From contig NZ_RCWT01000012.1 of assembly GCF_003688595.1 (NCBI RefSeq), positions 1-64,000 on the forward strand: a DNA stretch of 64,000 nucleotides, written 5' to 3'. The stretch's first letter is position 1, and the number at the start of each line of letters is the position of its first letter. The DNA is from Sphingomonas sp. PP-F2F-G114-C0414 (GTDB lineage: Bacteria; Pseudomonadota; Alphaproteobacteria; Sphingomonadales; Sphingomonadaceae). Positions 8,073 through 16,392 of the stretch are shown piece after piece. A program made the translations under genes and the position numbers. The notes below the pieces were generated by a model. The model saw only the letters and a list, made by a program, of their open reading frames with translations, ran no database searches and was not told where the DNA came from.

Positions 8073-9110
8073 TCAGCCCGCACCGCCTGCCGATCTCGAT
8101 ACCGAACCAGAAACACCAGCGTCGGTCTGAACCACGGGAACCATCGCGCCGTCGGGATTGTAGCGAAGATGCTCCACGGTAACCGCGCGGCGCCCGATCG
8201 CGCCGTTCAGTTCGCCGATCGCAAGCGACGCGTTGTGCAGGAACAGATACCAGTTACCCCTGAACTGCGCGATGCCCGGATGGATCGTGAAACTGTACTT
8301 GCCCGACCCCGTTAGCAGTCCACGATAGGTCCAAGGTCCGGCCGGCGACGGCGCGGTCGCATAGGAGACGTGCTCGTCGCGCTGCGTCGCACGATCCAGC
8401 GACGCGTAGGTCAGGTAATACAGCTTTCCCCGTTTGTGCAGCCAGGGCCCCTCTTCGAAATGCGGCGGCGTGATCTCATGGATCGGACCGTCGATCTCGA
8501 TCATGTTAGGCTTCAGCTTGGCGATGTAGCATTGCCGGTTGCCCCACGCGATCCAGGTCGTCCCGTCGTCGTCGGTCAGGACGGTGGGATCGATATCCTC
8601 CCAACTATGCGTCCCCTTCGGCGTCATGGCATTGGTGATCAGCGCCGATCCCTTGGCATCGACGAAGGGACCGGTCGGCGTGTCCGATACCGCGACCGCG
8701 ATCGCCTTGCCCGGATGCGTCTGGTCGTGTTCGACGGCCGCGTAGAACCAGTATTTGCCGTTCTTGGCGATCGCCTGTGACGCCCATGCGTCCTTCTTGG
8801 CCCATTTGAAGTCGGCAACGTTCATGATCGCGCCGTGATCCGTCCACGTCTTCATGTCGGTGGTCGAATAGACCAGCCATTCGCGCATGTTGAACATCTC
8901 GTCGCGTTGCGCTTCGTCATGCCCGACATAGAGATACAGCGTATTACCGACGACCAGCGGCGCCGGATCGGCCGTGAACTTGTCCCGAATGATCGGGTTG
9001 CCGCCGCGGACGGCGGCGGCTGGCTCCGGGCCAGGAGCCGCCCCGATCGGCGAGCCCCCGATCGTCAGAGCCGCGAGCGTGACGACGAGACAGACGCGAA
9101 CTCGGCGCAT
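8073..9110 (-). CDS. Secreted GH43 glycosidase (arabinosidase/xylosidase-like)
   Basis: A 345-residue single-domain GH43 protein with a signal peptide (MRRVRVCLVVTLAALTIGG), so it acts in the periplasm or outside. The family carboxylates are visible: base Asp48 (TADPAP), the modulator Asp in EDIDPTVL, and the acid Glu in HFEEGPWLH. It has only the propeller domain, unlike the longer GH43 at 3886-5487, and probably trims arabinose or xylose side groups before import. The start at 9110 is preceded by GGGAA eight bases upstream. Upstream ATG (9137) and GTG (9140) codons overlap the TBDR stop codon and are possible alternatives. It is the second gene of the TBDR transcript and its 3' end faces the LacI gene 19 bases away. 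Confidence 0.85.
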   Translation of the reverse strand: MRRVRVCLVVTLAALTIGGSPIGAAPGPEPAAAVRGGNPIIRDKFTADPAPLVVGNTLYLYVGHDEAQRDEMFNMREWLVYSTTDMKTWTDHGAIMNVADFKWAKKDAWASQAIAKNGKYWFYAAVEHDQTHPGKAIAVAVSDTPTGPFVDAKGSALITNAMTPKGTHSWEDIDPTVLTDDDGTTWIAWGNRQCYIAKLKPNMIEIDGPIHEITPPHFEEGPWLHKRGKLYYLTYASLDRATQRDEHVSYATAPSPAGPWTYRGLLTGSGKYSFTIHPGIAQFRGNWYLFLHNASLAIGELNGAIGRRAVTVEHLRYNPDGAMVPVVQTDAGVSGSVSRSAGGAG

Positions 9111-9136
9111 GATCGACGTTCCCGATCGATCCTGCA

Positions 9137-12100
9137 TCACATGCTGAACCGGACGCCGACGCGGAACGTCCGGCCATAGACGTCGTACAGCTGAGGATTG
9201 ACGAAATACGGGGACCTCGCCGGATCCTTGTCGAACACGTTGTCGACCTTGAAATAGCCGGTCACCTGCTTGGTAAGGTTATACGTGCCGCCGACGTCCA
9301 TGTAGAACGCGCCCGGTATGATATTCCGGTCGATCGTAGGGTGGTTGTTTGTCGATGCCGGGCAATTGCCGGGCGAACACTGAACATATTGATGTCCAAG
9401 CACGCCGTCGCTGAACCAGCGCTCCTGCAGCAACAGCGAGAAGTCGTCATTGGCATAGGTCTGCGTCGCCAGCCATTTCCAGTCGGGCGTGCTGCCGATG
9501 TTGACGCCGGCCGTATCGTTGGGGATCGTTCCGGGCAGCCCCGTATCGGTCACGAACTTGCGGATATTGGTCGCCAGCGCGCGCAGCGTGAAGCTGCCCG
9601 GCAAGCCAAGCGGACGCCGCCAGCGATAGCTCGCCTCGATATCCAGGCCCTCGGTGTCGATCGATGCGAGGTTGAACGCCTGGACGTTGATGAAATTGGG
9701 CCCTGCCGGGTTGTTGAGATTGAATGCACCGCAGCTTTCCGGAAGGATGTTCTGGAAACACAGGTTGACGATATCCGCCGCGCCGAGGCTGGAGATCACG
9801 TCCTTGATCTTGATATGGTAGTAGTCGACGGACAGGCTGAGACCTGGCAGCCATGACGATCCGGAAAACGCGATGCCCGCCGTGGTGTTACGCGCGATCT
9901 CGGGTGTGAGGGCGGTGTTGCCAATCGTGTTCTGGATCGCGAGCACGTTGACGTTGCGGAACGGATCGAAAAATCCCGGCAGCGTCGTCGTCACCGGAGC
10001 CGCGAACAACTCCGACAAGTTCGGCGCACGGACATCGCGAGAGGTCACGCCGCGTAAGCGCAGGCCATCCACCGGCAGGTCCCAGGTTCCACCGATCTTC
10101 CACGCCCAGACGGTGCCCGACGTGGTGTAGTCGGTCGCGCGGATCGCGCCGTTTATCGTCGCGCGTCCGGTCCCCTTTGAATTGAGGATCGGCACGTCGG
10201 TTTCGACGAACGCTTCCTTGACGCTGTAGGCACCGCTGCCATTCTTGTAATTGCCGGCATACCAGTTGTTGCCTCCGGCGAGCAGCGTGGCATCGGCGGG
10301 ATAGTCGGGCGTGTTCGGCGTAGCGCCGGTGCCCGCGCCGTATGGATCGGCTCGCACGGTATAGAATTCATGCCGGAACTCGCTGCCGAAGGCGAACGAG
10401 ACGGGCCCCGCCCAAAGACTGAATGGAGAACCGGAGAAATTGACGCTGACCACGTCCTGCGTCTGGCGGGTTCGCTGGTACGGGCCTTTGTCGGGCATGA
10501 TGTAGCCGAGCGCCCCCTGCGACGGATTGCCGCCGAATATGTTGAGCGGCTGACACCCGTTCGCGCGCGCGATAGGATCGGCACACACGATCGCCCCGTT
10601 CATGGTCGTCGCGTTGATCGCTTGGTTGAAGCGGTTCGACAGCAGCACGTTGTTGACGTCGATATTGGAATAGTTCGTGCCATGTTCGTAATACATGTCG
10701 TAGGTCCAGTCGGACCCGGCGACGGACTGACGCCCCTTGGCGCCGGCGACGAACCGATACTGGCGACGATCGGTATAGACCTGCGTGTTGCCCAAGGCGG
10801 CGTTGCTCGTGCCGTATTGGAAGTTCGTGATCCCCGCCGTGGTGCAGGCGGCCTGGACCGAGGCGGGTACGAACGGATTGGCGCACTGGATCGTCAGGTT
10901 CGGACGGTTCTGGCCGCCGACCGGCTGGTTGTTGGTCTTCACCTGACCGATATTGGCAGTGAAATAGATCTCGTTGTCGGGCGCCCAGTCGAAGCCGATC
11001 CGACCGTAATTGTTCACCCGCTGAAGCCGCGACTGGAGCGAGCGCCCGGCATCGACGTTGCCGGACAGGTCGCCGCCGATACAGAAGCCGGGCAGGCAAC
11101 CATTGACGTTCCCTGCCGCGTCGCGCGCCGGGGTGCCGTTCGAGCCATATTGAAACTGAAACGGGTTTCCGGCCTGATCGAACGCGGTTCCCTGCAGTGG
11201 CCCCGCCGTGATCAGTCCGAACTTGGTATAGTTGTAGGGCTGAGCGAAATCCCGGAACTGATATTGCGGCGATCCGTCGTTCAGGACGTTGCGGTTGATC
11301 AAGGTCGATTGCCGGAACCAGTCGCGTCCGCCGGACAGTTCGGTGCCGAAGTCTCCGCCGCCGATGCCATTCTCATGCGCGTATTCGGTACTGGCGACGA
11401 TGTGCAGGCGATCATCGAGCAAGCTCGTTCCAGCGGCGAGCTGGAGAAGGACCTGTTCGTTGTCGCCGTAGGTGGTGATGCCCCCCTGGACGTTGCCCTT
11501 GATGCCCTTGAACCGGGTATCGGTGATGAAATTGACGACCCCGCCGACCGCATCCGATCCGTAGGAGGCCGAGGCACCGCCGTTGACGACATCGACGCGC
11601 TTGATGAGAAGCTGCGGGAACAGGCTTACGTCGGGCACGCCGGTGACGTTGGCACCAACGACGCGCTGACCATCGATCAGCGTCAGCGTGCGTATCGCGC
11701 CGACGCCGCGCAGCGAGAAGGAACTGAGCCCCTGCGTGCCGCTCGACGTGCTGAACGTACCGGTGCTCGTGCCCGTCGATCCCTGCAACGACGGCAATTG
11801 GGCGATCGTGGTGAAGACGTTTGGTTGCGCGTTGGCGGCAATGGCGTTGGCGTCGATCACTGTCGTCGGCGTTGGCGCGGTGAAACCGCCGGTCGTGATC
11901 CGCGATCCGGTGACGACGATGTCTGCCGAAGACGCCGGTTCGGCCGTGGCAGGATCCGACGCTGCAGGAGCGATTTGCTGAGGAACCGCCGTCGTGACAG
12001 TGCCGTCGGGCGCCACGGGGGACGGCGCGGCAGACCCGCCCTGCGCTTGTGCCCATGCTGGCATAGACAGCATGCATGCGGCCATCGCCATAAGGCTGGT

Positions 12101-12151
12101 GGCGCCAATCTGCCGTCCGCGTGCGCGCAACGTCCTCGACCCGATTGCCAT
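9137..12151 (-). CDS. TonB-dependent receptor, xylan/arabinan-oligosaccharide type
   Basis: A 1004-residue outer-membrane receptor. A signal peptide (ATSLMAMAACMLSMPAWAQA) is followed by an Ala/Pro-rich linker, a TonB-box-like segment (ADIVVTGSRI), the plug domain (about residues 100-230, with LRGVGAIRTLTLIDGQRVV and VDVVNGGASASYGSDAVGG), and a 22-strand-type barrel ending in the aromatic GRTFRVGVRFSM. It imports oligosaccharides powered by TonB-ExbBD. A run of six G lies six bases before the ATG at 12151, which is why that start is preferred over the ATG at 12157. A perfect LacI-type palindrome lies 33 bases upstream. The GH43 gene follows in the same transcript. No FecR or SusD partner is encoded. 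Confidence 0.93.
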   Translation of the reverse strand: MAIGSRTLRARGRQIGATSLMAMAACMLSMPAWAQAQGGSAAPSPVAPDGTVTTAVPQQIAPAASDPATAEPASSADIVVTGSRITTGGFTAPTPTTVIDANAIAANAQPNVFTTIAQLPSLQGSTGTSTGTFSTSSGTQGLSSFSLRGVGAIRTLTLIDGQRVVGANVTGVPDVSLFPQLLIKRVDVVNGGASASYGSDAVGGVVNFITDTRFKGIKGNVQGGITTYGDNEQVLLQLAAGTSLLDDRLHIVASTEYAHENGIGGGDFGTELSGGRDWFRQSTLINRNVLNDGSPQYQFRDFAQPYNYTKFGLITAGPLQGTAFDQAGNPFQFQYGSNGTPARDAAGNVNGCLPGFCIGGDLSGNVDAGRSLQSRLQRVNNYGRIGFDWAPDNEIYFTANIGQVKTNNQPVGGQNRPNLTIQCANPFVPASVQAACTTAGITNFQYGTSNAALGNTQVYTDRRQYRFVAGAKGRQSVAGSDWTYDMYYEHGTNYSNIDVNNVLLSNRFNQAINATTMNGAIVCADPIARANGCQPLNIFGGNPSQGALGYIMPDKGPYQRTRQTQDVVSVNFSGSPFSLWAGPVSFAFGSEFRHEFYTVRADPYGAGTGATPNTPDYPADATLLAGGNNWYAGNYKNGSGAYSVKEAFVETDVPILNSKGTGRATINGAIRATDYTTSGTVWAWKIGGTWDLPVDGLRLRGVTSRDVRAPNLSELFAAPVTTTLPGFFDPFRNVNVLAIQNTIGNTALTPEIARNTTAGIAFSGSSWLPGLSLSVDYYHIKIKDVISSLGAADIVNLCFQNILPESCGAFNLNNPAGPNFINVQAFNLASIDTEGLDIEASYRWRRPLGLPGSFTLRALATNIRKFVTDTGLPGTIPNDTAGVNIGSTPDWKWLATQTYANDDFSLLLQERWFSDGVLGHQYVQCSPGNCPASTNNHPTIDRNIIPGAFYMDVGGTYNLTKQVTGYFKVDNVFDKDPARSPYFVNPQLYDVYGRTFRVGVRFSM

Positions 12152-12183
12152 CGTCATCCCCCCATTATCGTCCAGCTTTAGTC

Positions 12184-12197
12184 TGGTAACGTTACCA
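12184..12197. promoter_or_regulatory. Perfect 14-bp LacI-type operator before the TBDR gene
   Basis: TGGTAACGTTACCA is identical to its own reverse complement. It lies 33 bases upstream of the receptor start codon. A related imperfect copy precedes the MFS/GH43 operon of the same locus, and the LacI regulator gene is encoded between the two, so this is very likely its main operator. Confidence 0.7.
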
Positions 12198-12412
12198 CGC
12201 CTTTTTCCTCCTTTGCGCAGCCCTGTCAATAGTCCAACAAAACAGGGCCAGCGCTGTGCTCTATTTTAGCTTGTGGGTGCACCCCTCGAAGTCCGCACGA
12301 CTCGTCAAGTGCCGAACCCGAAACGGATATGATCGCTCGGCTATCTCGATCGCTGCGATCGTGCAGGAAATGGGGTCTCCCGCGAACCATCGCGCTGCAG
12401 ATGCAATAACGA

Positions 12413-12446
12413 TTGACATATATTCACATCGCATATTACTAATGCG
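12413..12446 (+). promoter_or_regulatory. Promoter and possible operator of the Nudix/SPFH/NAD-kinase operon
   Basis: A consensus -35 box TTGACA (12413-12418) is followed, 15 bases later, by the -10-like TATTAC (12434-12439). The -10 region lies inside an inverted repeat CGCAT-N7-ATGCG (12430-12446), a good position for a repressor. The start codon of the Nudix-type regulator gene is 23 bases further on, so autoregulation is a reasonable inference. Confidence 0.45.
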
Positions 12447-12468
12447 CCGGAAGGATATATGGGGTCAC

Positions 12469-13197
12469 ATGAACGAGGTCGAGTTCTTCGATGGATATGA
12501 TCCACATCGGTACGAGCGACCGTCGGTCGCCGTCGATCTGATCCTGGTCAGCGTCCTCAATGGCAGGCCCGCAGCATTGCTCTTGCAGCGGTCCGAACAT
12601 CCCTGCATGGGCGCGTGGTCGCTGCCCGGTGGGTTCGTCCGCATCGACGAGAGTCTCGATGCCGCTGCACACCGTGTACTCGCGACGAAAGTGCGGATGG
12701 CGGACGCGTATGTCGAGCAGCTCTACACGTTCGGCACGGTCGACCGCGACCCCCGCACTCGGGTGATCAGCGTGGCGTATTTCGCGCTACTTCCGCCCGA
12801 TCACTTCGCCGCCGCACTGAAGGCCGCGCCCGACCTGACGCTGGCCGAACTCGTCGTCCCGTGGTCCGGCGAGACCGGTGGCCCGGTCGCGGCACGGTCG
12901 CAGGACGGCGACGCGCTGCCATTGGCGTTCGACCATGCCGACATGCTTGGGCTCGCGATGCTGCGGCTGCGCGGCAAGCTCGACTATTCGGATGTCGCCT
13001 ACGCGCTCTTGCCCGAACGCTTCACGCTGCGGGCGCTGCAGGACGTCCACGAAACGATCCTCGGGCGACCGCTCAACAAGCCCGCCTTTCGCCGCCGCAT
13101 GCTCGCCACGAACACGCTGGTGGCAACCGGCGAACGCGAGACCGGTGCCTCGTTCCGTCCCGCCGAACTTTTCCGTCATCATTCGATACAGGAGTAA
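12469..13197 (+). CDS. Nudix-winged-helix protein, probable NrtR-like regulator
   Basis: A 242-residue protein with a Nudix fold (residues 18-140) and a C-terminal winged helix (about 165-240, with YALLPERFTLRALQDVHE), the layout of NrtR, an ADP-ribose-responsive repressor of NAD genes. The Nudix box is broken: Gly55-x5-Glu61-x7-Arg69 is present, but the catalytic Glu pair is replaced by Thr73 and Lys74 and the Glu after Arg69 by Val. Hydrolysis is therefore unlikely and ligand sensing more likely. The ATG at 12469 was chosen for the GGGG four bases upstream and because the Nudix fold starts soon after; an ATG at 12442 is an alternative. It heads an operon with the SPFH and NAD-kinase-like genes (gaps of 5 and -1 bases), which fits an NAD-linked role. 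Confidence 0.8.
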   Translation: MNEVEFFDGYDPHRYERPSVAVDLILVSVLNGRPAALLLQRSEHPCMGAWSLPGGFVRIDESLDAAAHRVLATKVRMADAYVEQLYTFGTVDRDPRTRVISVAYFALLPPDHFAAALKAAPDLTLAELVVPWSGETGGPVAARSQDGDALPLAFDHADMLGLAMLRLRGKLDYSDVAYALLPERFTLRALQDVHETILGRPLNKPAFRRRMLATNTLVATGERETGASFRPAELFRHHSIQE

Positions 13198-13202
13198 CCG
13201 TC

Positions 13203-14201
13203 ATGGCCTCGATCAAGAACCTCGGCTTCGTGGCCCAATTGCGCAGCGATGCGAGCAACCACGTGATCCGCTACCGCAGCGGCAAGGTGAAGCAGAGCGG
13301 CCGCGGGCTCGTCTTCTGGTTCCGCCCGGAGACCGCCAGCATCGCCGAACTGCCGATGGACGACCGTGAGATGGCGGTATTCGTGAAGGGCCGCAGCCAG
13401 GATTTCCAGAGCGTAGCGATCCAGGGAACTCTGACTTGGCACGTCGCCGATCCCGAACTGCTCGCCTCGCGCGTCGACTTCAGCCTCGGCCTGCTTACCG
13501 GTGCCTACAAGAGCGAACCGATCCAGCGGATCGAGACCCGGCTGGCCGGGCTCGTCAACCAGGCAGCGCTGCAATATCTCGCGCAGGGCTCGGTGCGGGC
13601 GCTGCTCGATGCCGGTCCCGAGCCGCTGCGCCACCAGCTCGAGGCTGCGCTCGCCAACGATCCCGCGCTGAACGAAATCGGCATCGCGGTTACCGCGGTC
13701 CGCCTGACGAACCTCGCGCCGTCGAGCGAACTCGAACGCGCGCTCCAGACCCCGACCTTCGAGGCGCTCCAGCAAAAGGCCGATCAGGCGACGTTCGAAC
13801 GCCGCGCGCTCGCGGTCGAGAAGGAGCGTGCGATCGCCGAGAACGAGCTCGCCAACCGCACTGAGCTTGCACGCCGCGAGATGCTGCTCATCACACAGGA
13901 GGCCGAGAACGCACGCAACCGCGCAACCGGTCTGGCCGAGGCGCAGCAGGTCGAGGCGGGGGCGGAAGCCGAGCGTATCCGCACGGTCGAAAGCGCCAAG
14001 GCGGAAGCGGAACAGGCGCGGATGACGATCTATCGCGACCTGCCGCCGGGGGTTATGCTCGGGCTCGCCGCGCGCGAGTTGGCGGGCAAGCTCGACACGA
14101 TCGAGCATCTGAACATCACGCCCGACCTGCTCGCGACCGTGCTCGGCGAATTCCGCAATGCCTCGGCTGCCCCGGCGGCGCAGACTGCGCTGCCCCGCTG
14201 A
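13203..14201 (+). CDS. SPFH/band-7 domain protein without a membrane anchor
   Basis: A 332-residue protein with an SPFH (stomatin/prohibitin/flotillin) domain over about residues 20-185 and a long charged, Ala/Glu/Arg-rich coiled coil over about 185-285 (for example EKERAIAENELANRTELARR). SPFH proteins form large ring-like assemblies on membranes. Unusually, there is no N-terminal hydrophobic segment, so it is either cytosolic or membrane-associated through another partner. A ribosome binding site (caggag) lies just before the ATG at 13203. The stop codon overlaps the start of the NAD-kinase-like gene (TGATG), so the two are co-translated. It may scaffold that enzyme; this is inference from gene order only. 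Confidence 0.85.
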   Translation: MASIKNLGFVAQLRSDASNHVIRYRSGKVKQSGRGLVFWFRPETASIAELPMDDREMAVFVKGRSQDFQSVAIQGTLTWHVADPELLASRVDFSLGLLTGAYKSEPIQRIETRLAGLVNQAALQYLAQGSVRALLDAGPEPLRHQLEAALANDPALNEIGIAVTAVRLTNLAPSSELERALQTPTFEALQQKADQATFERRALAVEKERAIAENELANRTELARREMLLITQEAENARNRATGLAEAQQVEAGAEAERIRTVESAKAEAEQARMTIYRDLPPGVMLGLAARELAGKLDTIEHLNITPDLLATVLGEFRNASAAPAAQTALPR

Positions 14202-15094
14202 TGGCGACCAACGCCCCGCGCGCGGTCTTCGTCACGCGCGAGACCGACTATGACCTCCTGCTCGCGCGGCACGCGACGCGTGGGCAGGCGAAGTTCTTTC
14301 TGGAGACGCGGGGCCAGGACATCGACGCAATCGAGGATCGGCACCGCCGCTTCCATGCCACGCTACAAAAGGCCCGTTCGCTCGTCCCCGACGACTGGCG
14401 CCAGGCCAGTGTCGCTCGTGCCGATCTCGATCGATTCCTGTTCGGCCCGGAGGACGTGATCGTCGCGGTCGGGCAGGACGGGCTGGTCGCCAACGTCGCC
14501 AAGTATCTCGACGGGCAGCCCGTGCTCGGACTCAACCCCGCTCCCGATCTGTATGACGGCGTCCTGGTGCGCGTGCCGCTCGCGCGCCTGTCCGCGTTGC
14601 TGCCTGCGAGCGTTGCGGGTGCAGCGCCTGCCGAGCAGCGGACGATGGTCGAGGCGCGACTGGATACCGGCGAACGGCTATTGGCGCTGAACGAGGTGTT
14701 CGTCGGTCACCGCAGCCACCAGTCCGCGCGCTACCGGATCACGTGCGGCGACCAGGCCGAGGACCATTCGTCGAGTGGGCTGATCGTTGCGTCGGGGACC
14801 GGCGCCACGGGCTGGGCACGCTCGATCATGGAGGCCACGCATGCCGCTCTCCCGCTTGATCCTCAGGAGCGCGCGGTCGGCTTCTTCGTGCGCGAGCCCT
14901 TCCCCAGCGTGGCGACCGCGACCTCGCTTCGCGCCGGCAAGCTCACCGGTTCGCCGCTCGCGGTCACCTCGCGAATGAACGACGGCGGGGTGATCTTCGC
15001 GGATGGCGTCGAACAGGATTTCTTCGCCTTCGACTGGGGCCGCGGCGTCACCATCGCCCCCGCCACCCGCACCCTCCATCTCATCACCGGTTGA
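14201..15094 (+). CDS. NAD kinase-like protein with an altered GGDG motif
   Basis: A 297-residue member of the NAD/diacylglycerol-kinase superfamily. The nucleotide-binding motif reads GQDG (residues 91-94) where NAD kinases have GGDG; the catalytic-type Asp is kept. Further family signatures are PVLGLNP, LNEVFVGH (the LNE motif) and SSGLIVASGTGATGW (the GTGSTA-type loop). It may phosphorylate NAD or a related ligand, or bind it without catalysis. The ATG overlaps the SPFH stop codon by one base. The N-terminal 80 residues are longer and more charged than in housekeeping NAD kinases. Co-occurrence with a Nudix sensor and an SPFH protein suggests a dedicated NAD(P) signalling or repair function rather than the main cellular kinase. 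Confidence 0.75.
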   Translation: MATNAPRAVFVTRETDYDLLLARHATRGQAKFFLETRGQDIDAIEDRHRRFHATLQKARSLVPDDWRQASVARADLDRFLFGPEDVIVAVGQDGLVANVAKYLDGQPVLGLNPAPDLYDGVLVRVPLARLSALLPASVAGAAPAEQRTMVEARLDTGERLLALNEVFVGHRSHQSARYRITCGDQAEDHSSSGLIVASGTGATGWARSIMEATHAALPLDPQERAVGFFVREPFPSVATATSLRAGKLTGSPLAVTSRMNDGGVIFADGVEQDFFAFDWGRGVTIAPATRTLHLITG

Positions 15095-15342
15095 CGGCGC
15101 GCCGTAGCTGCTGGCGACGTCGCGATCCGGAACGAGCCGCGGCACACCGCCGAAGCCAGACAGCCGCAGACGGCGAGCGTCCACACCGTATCGCCGAACG
15201 ACAAGGCTCGCCCGATCGGCACTCCTTGCCTTCAACGAAGGTAAGGAGGGCAAGCCGGGTTTTGCCGAAGACGACGGCAACAGCAGCCGCTCGCTGCGGC
15301 GGCGCCGCGGCCCCTATCTGGTGGGTACGCGACATCGAGCGA

Positions 15343-15951
15343 TCATCGCGGACGATAGGCGTCAAGTCGTATCGGGTGCCTCGGGTCTGCACGCGTGACC
15401 TTTCGCCCGTCGGAGACCAATGCCTGAGCATTCGGTCCAGCGTCGCTATTCAGGCGTAATGATTCGAAGATACGGTTCTGCCACACGAACGACCGCAGCG
15501 CCGTATCGAAACGGAACGTGGTGAAGTCCGTCCAGTGTTGGCCGCACGCGACCCCGCTCTCGAGCGTGAAATAACGGCCCTTGATCGCGACATGGCCGGC
15601 GTCTTCGACCGGGTCGCATTGTCCGCCTTCATCGCGCCGCGGCACGATGCGGTCGTTACGGTCGATCAGCTTGGCGACGCCGCCCGAAAGGCGATAGACC
15701 AGCAATGGACGAGCGGGCGCTTTTCGCACCGCCGCCCCCGGCTGTCCGCCTTCGTCAGGCCGTGCGACGACAACGATGCAGATCGGCTGCGGTGGGTCCA
15801 AAGTACGACTGCAGGACGCCACGCGTACGATATATCCGGCAGGCAGCTTGGCCTTGACCGCATTGGGAAGCGCAACCGGTTCCCACGCGGCGGCCGGAGC
15901 GGCCCCCGTGGCAAGCAGCAGCGCAGCGGCAAGGCGCAAACGAACGCTCAC
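15343..15951 (-). CDS. Secreted protein of unknown function
   Basis: About 202 residues. A signal peptide (VRLRLAAALLLATGAAPAAA) fixes the likely N-terminus; the GTG at 15951 starts it directly, although in-frame ATG codons at 16020, 16032 and 16047 are possible and no ribosome binding site decides between them. The mature part has three well-spaced cysteines (VASCSRT, GQCDP, VACGQHW) that could form disulphides in the periplasm. I do not recognise the family. Two other unknown secreted proteins of similar size lie nearby (19272 and 20537), so this part of the window may carry a set of small periplasmic proteins. Confidence 0.5.
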   Translation of the reverse strand: MSVRLRLAAALLLATGAAPAAAWEPVALPNAVKAKLPAGYIVRVASCSRTLDPPQPICIVVVARPDEGGQPGAAVRKAPARPLLVYRLSGGVAKLIDRNDRIVPRRDEGGQCDPVEDAGHVAIKGRYFTLESGVACGQHWTDFTTFRFDTALRSFVWQNRIFESLRLNSDAGPNAQALVSDGRKVTRADPRHPIRLDAYRPR

Positions 15952-16020
15952 GCGCGACACGCCGGTCGTCGAAGCGCAGTCCGGATCGGGCAGGAAGGTG
16001 AGAGATGGGGTTTGGGCCAT

Positions 16021-16392
16021 GGCATCGATCATGCCGGAGAAATCCATCGAACCAAAGCCGATATTTGTAGCGGCGCCAGTCGGCAATCTGATGCCATGTT
16101 GCTAACGGTGCCGGCGCATCGCAGGCCATTTGCGGGATTGCCGCAGCGTCGATACGAGCAGGGCGGACTGCCCTGCTCGGGCAGCAGCCGGGATAACGAA
16201 GACCGCCAACCAGCCGTTCATCTGGATCGGCGGGTGCCGTCGGTGCACCCTGTCACCGAGGTTGAGCGCCGCCCGCGAAGGGGACAGCGGGGCGATGATG
16301 ATCGTCTGTTCGAGTTGGGGCGAGAGCGTTGCCGAACGGACCTGCCGCCGTGGGTATTTTACCGTTTCCCCGGCACGCGGAAGCTCGGAGCC
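16021..16392. other. Intergenic region with a strong hairpin
   Basis: I see no gene here. The stretch contains a perfect 10-bp-stem hairpin with a 5-base loop (16155-16179), placed downstream of the minus-strand operon that ends at 16393. Confidence 0.4.
16155..16179 (-). terminator. Possible terminator hairpin after the ketosynthase/diiron-oxidase operon
   Basis: Arms at 16155-16164 and 16170-16179 (CGAGCAGGGC and its exact complement) enclose a 5-base loop. No T-run follows on either strand, so it would be an imperfect intrinsic terminator or an RNA-stabilising hairpin. It lies about 210 bases past the last gene of the operon. Confidence 0.35.

Noticed and set aside
10370..12181. Long plus-strand open frame antisense to the first TBDR gene
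   Set aside because: It is a GC-rich shadow of the receptor's codons; it has no ribosome binding site and an Arg/Asp-rich low-complexity translation.
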